A stretch of DNA of 64,000 nt from contig NHZP01000014.1 of assembly GCA_003313425.1 (NCBI GenBank), forward strand, positions 186,001-250,000, read 5' to 3'. The notes under the pieces are model-generated. The model saw nothing but the letters and a program-made list of their open reading frames with translations, searched no databases and had not been told where the DNA came from. Origin of the DNA: Pseudopyrenochaeta lycopersici (lineage: Eukaryota; Ascomycota; Dothideomycetes; Pleosporales; Pseudopyrenochaetaceae). A program made the position numbers and the translations under genes. Below, piece after piece: positions 33,503 to 43,972 of the stretch (within the stretch, counting starts at the first letter, position 1; each line of letters starts with the position of its first letter).

Positions 33503-35040
33503 CTAAGACCCTTGACCCACACCTTCCAGACCGGCACCGTTGCTCAATCCAAAGCTGTTCCTTCCGTCACCTACAGGCGTGCCGTCGCCTCCATTAATGC
33601 CTGCACCATTCATGCCTGCACCATTCATGCCTGCCCCATTCATGCCTGCACCATTCATGCCTGTGGACATGGGCCCGTTCATAGAACCATTCATGTTGTT
33701 CATGCCATTCATGCTCGGGCCCTGCATATTACTGTTCATTCCACTGTTTATAGACGTGTTCATCCCACTATTCATCCCGTTGTTGATGCCAGCACCCATA
33801 GGCCCCATGACAGGACCTAATCGCGCACTCTCATCCTGCTCGCCCATGCCATCGACATCCGGCCAGAAGCGCTCTTCCAGCCAACATATTTGTCGGAAGA
33901 TTTCCTCGCAGCGCACCATCTCTTCCTTGCCGTCGCGGGCGGTTGTGATGTTGGCGAGCTCGTCGACGAGTGCGCGTGTGGCATCGACGAATTTGGAGAA
34001 GGCGGGGGATGTCCAGTTGGGTATTAGGGCTTGGTGCAGGGCGACAATGTGCGACTCGTTGGAGGGCGTGGAGAGGGAACTGCTGAAGCTGGAGGCGTAT
34101 TGCCAGGCGGTGCGGTAGCACTGTGTGCTGTCAGCCAAAACATTCTCTGCACTCTATTGAGCAGGGAGCGTACATGCTCAATCCCCCAAAGCACAACCAT
34201 GCCTTCCAGCAGCGATGCGCTCGAGCTACTCGCACTCATAAACAGATCGAGCAGCGCCCTTGTAATCGGCGTCGGACTTTCCATACCCAGCGCAAGGCCA
34301 TACTTGGTCGCCGTAATCTCAAAAAACGACATCTCCCGTCTCATATTGTTCAGGGCGGAGATGAGCAAATCCATGGTCCTGTACATGGGATGGAACTGCG
34401 AATTCTGCGTCTGCGGCAACCGAATCTTAGCCAACAGCTGTCCTACAAAGCGGATGTAGCCCCGCGCATAGTGTCCGTCCTGCACCAGCCATTGCGACAG
34501 CGGTCCCGCCGCCAGAGAGCCACAGCCCGCGTGCGAGAGGAACGGCTGCTGTGTCGCATTTGTAAACGGCGTCTGGCATATGGTAAGTAAATGTGCCGTC
34601 AGACTCGGCGCCAGATGCGGCGCCATCTGTATGTTCGGCGCAATGGACAAGCCTTCGCGCGTCCGCTTCGTGTTCGGCCCTCTCCGGTGTACTTGTAGAT
34701 TTGGATTGGGTGCCTGGCCGTTGAGGATCTGGCTGGGGCCTGGGGGCATGGAGGGGTCCATGGGCGGTCCATGCTGGGATTGCTGCTGTGTCTGGAGGAG
34801 GTGGGCTTGCGCATCGGGAGAGGCGAGGTAGGGCTGGCATTCTTGCAGATGCTCGATCTGGCGCGTTGTGTTCTTTGCGCGGACGAAGCCGCAGTGGAGA
34901 CAGCGGACTTTATTGCATTTGCTGGGGGTGTCTTGATCTTGAAACTCGGCAAATGCCTACATAGCGTCAGCGTATCTCTATTTCACTTCCTCCGTGCCTG
35001 TACGTACCCTACGTATATCTGGGTTGGCGTGACGGCCCAT
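33503..35040 (-). CDS. BED-like zinc finger plus TenA/heme-oxygenase-like fold (477 aa)
   Basis: Exons (minus): 35040-35008, 34956-34174 and 34120-33503, 478 codons. The first exon encodes only 11 residues (MGRHANPDIRR); the join makes a zinc-finger-like unit C30-x2-C33-x13-H47-x3-C51, with another Cys at 25. After a Gln/Pro-rich linker an all-helical domain follows (about 110-390): PFLSHAGCGSLAAGPLSQWL, DLLISALNNMRREMSFF, and LLEGMVVLWGIEHCYRTAWQ. These match the pattern of TenA/PQQC-type heme-oxygenase-like folds. The last about 90 residues are Met/Asn/Gly-rich with MNGAG repeats. TenA enzymes hydrolyse thiamine breakdown products; whether this fungal form is an enzyme or a regulator is open. 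The finger suggests nucleic-acid binding. Confidence 0.8.
33592..33660 (-). repeat. 15-bp minisatellite coding for MNGAG
   Basis: About four to five copies of CCTGCACCATTCATG on the plus strand, inside the last exon of the zinc-finger/TenA-like gene. Unit length is a multiple of three, so copy changes keep the frame. Weaker related units (MNSG, MNGS) continue to about 33780. Confidence 0.9.
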
Positions 35041-37807
35041 GGTGGCCACTGGGTACCGTCAGCATGGCGCAGGCCCTCTCTTGGTCCGACATGTTTTGGC
35101 AGGAAACCCAGCGCATGGCAGTTGTGCAGAGTGCGCGATGTGAAGTGGTGACGCGCGAACGAAGTGGACTTACCTCAAAGCGGCTATCTTGATGATCGAT
35201 GTATTCTATTGCGGGTTTGGTAACGTTGAATACCGCCGCGCTGAGGTTCCCGCACTCGCCTTACTCAGCGACTTTGGGCTCGCGCCTGACCGCTTTCGCC
35301 AAAGCAAACGCCGGCACGAGTCGCAGCATCTTCTTACTGGAGGGCAGCAGGTGCTTGGTAGTAAGGACGAATTTGCTCGACACGTAGAAATGGCCCTTGG
35401 ACTCTTCTCCGAGCACATCAGACTGTGGTCTTGGTCGTGGGGCAGTCTTAGATTCTTAGTAACCATGTACTGTTCTGTTTGTTAGCCCCAAGCACGGAGC
35501 CGCTTCCGAAATGTTTCCACACTTGCCTGTTGTATTCTTTTCGACATTCGTTGTTCTTTGACTAAATTGCTTGTAATACCGGGAGTGCACATATCATACC
35601 GACTCCCAGTATTACAGGCAATTTGGTCAAAGAACAAGGCTGTCTACTCAAGATTAATCGTCATTCTCGTCCCCAGCCTACTAACGTCTGTACCTCCGAG
35701 TGTATTATTACACATTTGTATTGAAACTACAACAAGGGCATGCTGAAATCACCGATCCAGAGGTCCTCATCGTCAGCTCCGTGCATCTCAACACTCTTCA
35801 CATGTCTCTGGTACGCGATGCATCATCTCACAGCTACCATTACCTCGGAACGATTCCGCTCTGCCATCATGCACCCGACCATCCGCACAACTCAGCAGCA
35901 CGGCGCCAAGAAAGTCACGAGAATTGCCTCCGATCGCCCTCGTACTCGCCTGGCCGACGGGAATAACGTGCGACGGCGTGTTGCATTGCGAAAGCTTGGC
36001 CGATGCGGAATCAAACGCTACTAAGACGAATGTTAACGCTTGCCGCTCCACCGATTCGAGCTTCCAGCGCTGCAACAGTGCGTCACCGGGCGCTGCAGCC
36101 TTGACAATGTCGGGCTGAGACGGGTAATGAGCTCATGACTTGACACGGTAAGAAAAGGAAAACGCTTCCAGCGCCAAAGCGGCCTGAAGCGGATCTTCGG
36201 CTCAAGATATATTGCCTGTGGATCGTGAGAGGACGAAAAGCGTCTGTCGGGTCACACGCCAGCGCGAAGATCTCCACCATCTGCCAGTCCAAGTCTGCGG
36301 GGTGAGAAACGGACCGGGGAGAGAAAAGCTGCAAAGTCAGTTTGTTCCTCGGGTGGCAATTCTCGTGGCTATCTTAGCATCACATTCTCCCCCATCCTGG
36401 CAGTACATTCTCAGACTGAATGTGACAATAAATGACATGCCGTCTACGCCATGTTTCTAGAACCCTGGTCTGATTCGCCAACGTCCCCAACCACGTCTAG
36501 GCCATAGGGCTGATCTTTAATATATCGCTATGAGCTGTAAGGCTCCGACTTGTTTGGCATGTCATCATAGTCCTCCCCCCGCCTTTCTTTGAACCTGGAA
36601 GGCGGGTGGCGGATGTCGAGAATGATGGACTTCTTGTCTGCTCGGGAGAATCGGGATCTTTTGCATGATGATCAGAATCCCCATGGAGTAGCATGCGCAG
36701 CTTCCCCGCAATTCATGTCTGAGCCGCTTGACCCTTCAACACCATGACTTAGTACGGTGGAGACTACAAGGGTGTTGCCGGTGGTGAGCGAGCTGCAATG
36801 TTTGATGTCAGATGTGCCGATGGGACTTCAGCCATGTCTGAGCTGTCGTTCACGAGCCAGTGCAGTGTCCAAACCATGCATCAGATCACCAGTACAATGT
36901 GGCTGAGGTACTTCACGCTCTGCTGGCTGTGTTGCGAAGGATCAAGTACCATCTCTCCAAGCCTCTCGAAGATCTGCAAGGCTTCCAAGCTTACTTGAGA
37001 ACTCCATCCTTCGCGTGACATTCGCTGGTTCGTCTAAGTGGCTGACGCCTTCCGTCTGTTGTTACAGCGCTGTCGATCCCCACATCATCGTATCAAACGG
37101 CTATCCAATCACCGTAGCGTACCTGAGTTCCTCTTCACAACACTTCCAAGCACACCCTGCATCTGACCCTCCCGCCCTCAGAAACCTTGTCCAAAAAGAG
37201 AACATGCCCGATCAAGATCAGTTCCTGTGGTGTGCTGTAACCCCTTATACAGCCTAGTTTGGCTACAGATGCTGGTCTGGTGTCGGGAATACGTTTTCCC
37301 ACGACGCCGCTGCGTCACTTTCCCTCGTTGGTGACCATGTGGAGTTCTGCCAGCTCAAGCCTCGCTCCGAAGCGAGTAACGATGCACAAACTGCCATGGC
37401 CGTGTTACAGCACACGATGACTTACCAGCGGGTCTACTGTTGGCTGCGGTTGGTTGCCTCGGGCGATTTTGGAGCTGTGATCCTGGACACCGCCTCGCTG
37501 GCAGCACGGCAGAATAGTCGGGTAGCATGGGTCGCTTCGCGCAGCACTTGTGATCGTTGTGTGGATGTAGCGACACATGCGTGGATCGTGAGCATGACTG
37601 GGAATAACTGGGGCGATGCTGTGCAGCTCGGGATGTGTTTGGAGAAGCTTTTAAGCAGATGATCCCCCGGAGTCTTGGATCAGCTCAACGTTGAGATTCT
37701 GACTCCTGCCAACTGCAGCACATCGCCTAATTTTGTACACATTCCATCCACAGTACCGGATGCTCCTACAACACTCGGTTAGCTAGACTTGCCCATCAAC
37801 ACACAAA
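35041..37807. other. 2.8-kb intergenic region
   Basis: No convincing gene; short frames at 36798-37257 and 37339-37662 match nothing. Contains the strong inverted repeat at 35551-35637. The right end is the glucanase promoter. Confidence 0.6.
35551..35637. repeat. Short inverted repeat, 36-bp arms with 15-nt loop
   Basis: Left arm 35551-35586 and right arm 35602-35637 are reverse complements with three mismatches, all C/T transitions. The arms begin TTGTTCTTTGAC and meet at GGGAGT/ACTCCC. As RNA of the plus strand two of the mismatches become G-U pairs. It is not a simple terminator because the stem is AT-rich and there is no gene end nearby. It could be a small foldback/MITE remnant or a small-RNA hairpin. 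Confidence 0.85.
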
Positions 37808-39289
<1,482 letters not shown>

Positions 39290-39694
39290 ATAGGTGGTCA
39301 AGGATGCAAACTTTGGTTGAGCATATTGCGCATAACCGTCCAGCTCTTTGTTTGGTCACAGACATCACGCTCGCTCCGCTACCTCACCTTCCTACCTACG
39401 CTTCACCCCACAGGTAACGATGTAACGAATCTCGTTTCGCTTCGATGATACCCCGATGCGTTCGCTCGCTAGACTCGGGCCCAACCCGGGAGCCCATGCT
39501 TGTATTGCTTGACACGTGTCACTGAGTCACCGTTGATTGTACAATTTCGATGGACCAGAGTTGCGAGGGCGGCGCAGTCAGCGCAGGCCAAAGTATATAG
39601 CAGACTACGTGTATAGCAAAGAAATATGACTGTTGAATGAGTAATAAACCACGGCTGTAATATGGCTTGACGCGGTGTTATTGTGGGCGGTGCT

Positions 39695-39727
39695 GGGGGT
39701 GCTGGGGGTGCTGGGGGTGCAGGGGGG
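39695..39727 (+). repeat. G-tract repeat, G-quadruplex candidate
   Basis: Four tracts of five or six G separated by the 4-nt loops TGCT, TGCT and TGCA, part of a 9-nt tandem repeat (GGGGGTGCT). This meets the usual intramolecular quadruplex rule with room to spare. Confidence 0.85.
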
Positions 39728-40539
39728 TGCTGGCTAGGTCCAAGGAGGCGAGCAACTGTTCGCGCCTGGCGCCGCGCGATCGCCGCGGGCAATTTCATAA
39801 CCTTTTTTCCCACAGGCCGGATTCTGACGCTCAAATCTCGGTGGCAGATTGTGCTTGTTTTTTTTTGCGAGTGACATGATGGTGCGACGCGACGGGTGGG
39901 TCGTGGGTGCGACAAAGGATTCTCTCCTTTTCGCTGCCCAGTGCGGAAAGGCTGGGCGGGCGAGGCTCATGCTGGACCGTGGCTGCGTTCAGAAACGTTG
40001 GTTCCTGGGGGCCCAGCGGCGAGGCACTGCAGCAGATCGCGCTCCACTGTTACGACAATCTGGAGAAACCTTCACGATGCTTACACGAAGGGCTAAGCAT
40101 CGAGCCCTGGGTGACATCCAATGCTGGCGCGCGCTGTCTGCGAGCTGAAAGCACAATGTCTCGCCCAGCAGGCCCTCACATTCGGCCGGCTGACAGGTGC
40201 TGCGACTCCAGGCTTTCAGGCGTCCTCAGCTGCACGGCACGCAATTTCCAGAAATAGGCCGTGCAGGAAGCCAACCTGAAGTGCACAGCGAGCAGCTCGC
40301 GCCTGAAGCACGCCGCGTCCCTGCTACACGAGCACCCCAGCGAGCAACCGTGGGCAGCCATTGGCCTGGCCGCCCAGCCGGCGCGAAATTGGGCATAGCG
40401 GCTGCATTTCGACGACATTGCGGCGTTACTGCGTGCTCCGTGCGCGGTTGCTAATGCAGGAACAGGGTTGGACGGCGCGACATGAGATTGGACGCCCGGC
40501 TGCGTTTAGGGGCCGTTATTCGGTGTGACCGGAAATCAA

Positions 40540-40743
40540 TATAACCCTAAAGCTGCCTGCACTGCTCGACTCTGCTTTCCACTGCCCTCTTCGTCCAGAT
40601 CCAGCCGTACCAAACTCGAAGACATTGTTCTTCAGCCCTTCTTTAAACAGTCACTCATTCGCACCACCGACTCCCGTCGCCCACACACCTATCTTACTCC
40701 TCGCTCCACGCGTAATCAACTAATACCATCACACCCCGTCACC
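40540..40743 (+). promoter_or_regulatory. TATA-like element and pyrimidine-rich leader of the GPI gene
   Basis: TATAACC at 40540-40546 is followed by a C/T-rich leader up to the start codon in good context (CACCATG). This is the usual form of a strongly expressed fungal gene. Confidence 0.4.
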
Positions 40744-41577
40744 ATGTTCACCAAGGTCTCCGTCGCTACCCTCTTTGCCAGCCTCGCTGCTGCGCAGCTC
40801 CACGCCCCTGTTGGCGAGCCCAATGGCAACCCCATCACTCGTCCCTTGAACGAGGTATGTGTCTCTGTTGTGCACGGCGCATGACTGCAAGCATTGCAAA
40901 ACACTGCACTGTGAAACCAAACAAAGCACCGACACGCTAACCGAAAATTCCAGGTTGTCCCCGCCTGCAAGCCTTTCACCATCACCTGGCAGCCAACTAC
41001 CCCCAACACCGTCTCTGTGCTCCTCCTCAAGGGCCCCGCGACCAACGTTGTCAAGTTCGGTCCTTCGCTCGCTGAGGGCATTGCCAACAGCGGTAGCCTT
41101 ACCTGGACTCCTTCCGCCGACCTTGAGGCCACCACTGGCCCCAATGGCTATGGCATCCAGCTCATCGACGACGTAACTGGCCAGTACCAGTACTCCACCC
41201 AGTTCGGCATCTCCAAGGAGGGCTGCGCTGTCGTCGCTTCCTCCAGCGCAAAGCCTGCCAGCTCCGGCACTGGCGGTTACCCCGTCTCCACCCCTGCTGC
41301 TAGCAAGTCTTCCGCTGGTGGTTACCCAGTCTCGTCTGCCCACGTCTCCTCGGCTGAGCCCCCCAAGCCCACCGGTGTCTACAGCACTGGTGCGCCCGCT
41401 GGCAACTCCACCGTCATCCAGCCCACCAAGCCCATCACCCTCCCCAGCTCGCTCCGCCCAGCGCCCACTGGCAATGCCACCACCTCCAGGCTGCCCGAGG
41501 CCACTGGCGCTGCTTCCGTCCTCCAGGCCGGTCTCAGCCTTGCTGGTGCCGCTGCTGCTATCGCTTTCATGCTATAA
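40744..41577 (+). CDS. GPI-anchored Ser/Thr-rich cell-wall protein, Kre9/Knh1-like (244 aa)
   Basis: Exons 40744-40854 and 40954-41577, 245 codons. A signal peptide (about 1-17, ending AAAQ) precedes a beta-sandwich domain (about 25-125) with VVPACKPFTITWQPTTPNTV and GYGIQLIDDVTGQYQYS, typical of fungal Ser/Thr-rich GPI-anchored membrane proteins. A Ser/Thr/Pro-rich stalk (about 130-220) is expected to be O-mannosylated. The C-terminus is a hydrophobic GPI-addition signal ending AAAAIAFML with small residues (TGAAS) as likely anchor site. Role in beta-1,6-glucan assembly is inferred from family. Confidence 0.9.
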
Positions 41578-42209
41578 GCCTCTCACCCGACAAGAGTCTC
41601 GTGTTCTTTTCGCGTCGCGCATCTGCGCTTAGGGAATGTTTATATGTCATGACTGCTTTTCGTTTCTCTGGAAGATACTCCTGGTGTTTATTAGGGTATA
41701 CCTCTCTTGCTTGGTTTTTGTTCGATCGTAGACCGCGAATATGGTGGTACAATGTATCTAGTGGAATGCGACCGGTTGCATAGCGTCTACGCGCCACCCC
41801 TAAAAGATTTCCTTGTGACATGGTATGAGTATGAGGCGCGTTGGATCTAATGGACTTGATTATACCCCTTACACTTGTTCAATGCTCTCTCAAGTGACGT
41901 GTGTCTCACTGTTGCATGATGTGGAGCTCTGTCTAGCGTCGCTTACCCGCTCGATTCGGGCTCTTCGACGTCGACTTGTTATGCCATGTACCCAAACCAT
42001 CTTCAATGCGCTCACACTGCCAATCCACTTCCATGCAACAACATCAAGCAGCGTCGTTTAACTGAAGAACTGATTATCCAGATTTACCCTGCTGACCTCA
42101 AACAACTACCACCGATAATACCGAACGTCGTTGCACTACCACTAGAGATAAACACCCTTCATCTTACTATACCTCTTCAACCAAGCTTTGTCCACTTCCC
42201 ACACCAACC
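41578..42209. other. Intergenic region
   Basis: 3' flank of the GPI gene and promoter of the SDR gene; the last 100 nt are C/T- and CA-rich leader. No gene seen. Confidence 0.6.
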
Positions 42210-43299
42210 ATGTCAGCCCTGCCTTCCCACTACGGCATGACATTCACCCCCACCACGCACACCACCATCCCCCCAAACACAGACCCCACCAAAACCCACC
42301 TGCCCACCCCCTTCGTCGCAGTCGTGACCGGCGCCGGAAAAGGCCTGGGCTACCACATTGCGCTCGCATTCGCAAAAGCAGGATGCTCCGCCCTGTCCAT
42401 CAGTTCGCGGACAGCGGCCGACTTGGACAAGCTGGAAGCCGCGATTGCGAGCGTTGCGCGGGGCGTCGATGTGCTGAAGAGTGTGTGCGATGTGCAGAGC
42501 GAAGAGAGTGTGAGGGCGTTGGTGACGGAGGTGCAGGGGCGGTGGGGCAGAGTGGATGTTGTTATTGCGAATGCTGGGGTTATCAGTAATTATGTCGAGA
42601 AAGAGCAGAGTGACAGTAGTAACAGTAGTGCTACGGCGACGAACCTCCCAGTTGGCATCGTACAAGACGAAGACTGGGGGAGAGTCCTTGATATTAATTT
42701 ATCAGGTACATGGCGCATAAGTACGTTTATTCCCTTGTCTCCATCTCCCCATCTATGTCCCTCGGTGAATAACTGACACCATGGCCAACACCCAGGCAAA
42801 GCATTCATGCCACTCCTCGCCGAAACAAAGCAAGGTGCGCAGACACTCATCTGCTCCTCTAGCCTGGCAGCACACAGCTTCGCCTCAGACATGACGCCCA
42901 TTGCCTACAACATCTCGAAACTAGCTTGCAACAGACTAATCGAACACATTGCCAACGACCACGGGAAAGAAGGCGTACAAGCGTATGCCTGCCTTTTCCA
43001 ACTACACCTTCTCTTCTCCATCTGACATCCCCCCTTGCTGATATTCAGACTGCAGTTTCGCCCTCCACCCCGGCGCCGTGCTCACGCCGCAGACCATGGG
43101 GCACAAAGGCGATATCTGGGCGCCCCTACTATCCGACGACGAAGGCCTCGCAGGAGCCATGTGCGTGTGGCTTAGCAAGGAAAAGCGCAGCTGGCTCAGT
43201 GGGCGGTACGTGAGTGCAAACTGGGATGTCGACGAGTTAGAAGGGATGAAAGCGAGTATTGTCGAAGAGGATAAACTAAAGTTTAGAATGGTAGTGTAA
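42210..43299 (+). CDS. Short-chain dehydrogenase/reductase (313 aa)
   Basis: Exons 42210-42720, 42796-42982 and 43056-43299, 314 codons. Cofactor motif TGAGKGLG follows FVAVV; the structural motif IANAGV is present; the catalytic pair is Tyr208 and Lys212 in YNISK, with Ser in CSSSLAAH. The HPGAV turn after the active site is conserved. About 38 residues precede the Rossmann fold, and a Ser/Asn-rich insert (about 135-150) follows NAGV. Substrate unknown. Exon joints were set by motif continuity. Confidence 0.9.
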
Positions 43300-43972
43300 G
43301 TCTTCACATTTCTTGGACTACCAATGTGCCGAGGAGATTAGGGGCTTGGGGTGTGCCGAGACGGGGTGAGAAGGGCGGGATTCTAGATTTCACGGCGTGT
43401 AGAGAATGGCTGGTCGGTCTGAGTGGGAATGTCAGGTTGCCGAATGGGCATTATGACGTTGAGCGTGAGAAGTCAGAGACAAAGAGCGCCAACGGGTGTT
43501 GTGTGCTGAAAGCATCCAAACAATATGCCGTTTGCGGAAGCACTGGCAGCAACCACCCGCTGCTACAATTGAGAAGCTCTTACCGACCGCCGAGAAGAAC
43601 GTAACCGATGTTTACACTACCATACAACCCATTGATGCTCGTCCATCCTCATGAGTAGACGAATGCTACGTCGTGATATTAGTTCACCTAGTCGATTCTC
43701 TACAGGACACCGCAAACCAAGCACACCCAAGCGAAACGAGCGGGGAATTGTATTCAAATCGCTGCAGCGGACTGATCCGCGTATATATATAATCTACTCG
43801 TGAAAATAAAAACGATTGTGTGCGCTTTGGCAAACGCCTGCTCAACTGCGACAGCAGGAGCCTTCAAATTCGCAGGACGCCAGGTAGGGTATATATAAAA
43901 CCATAATTGCGCCATACATTCATGTTGCTCAAATGCGCAAACGACAAGTGCGAAAATTCTATTCATGTGTCC
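43300..43972. other. Convergent intergenic region
   Basis: 3' flanks of the SDR and the propeller gene; a plus-strand frame of 92 codons (43326-43604) has no recognisable content. Confidence 0.5.

Larger units (their letters stand above)
39290..40743. other. Intergenic region
   Basis: No gene. Holds a G-quadruplex candidate (39695-39727) and GC-richer DNA up to the promoter of the GPI protein. Confidence 0.6.
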
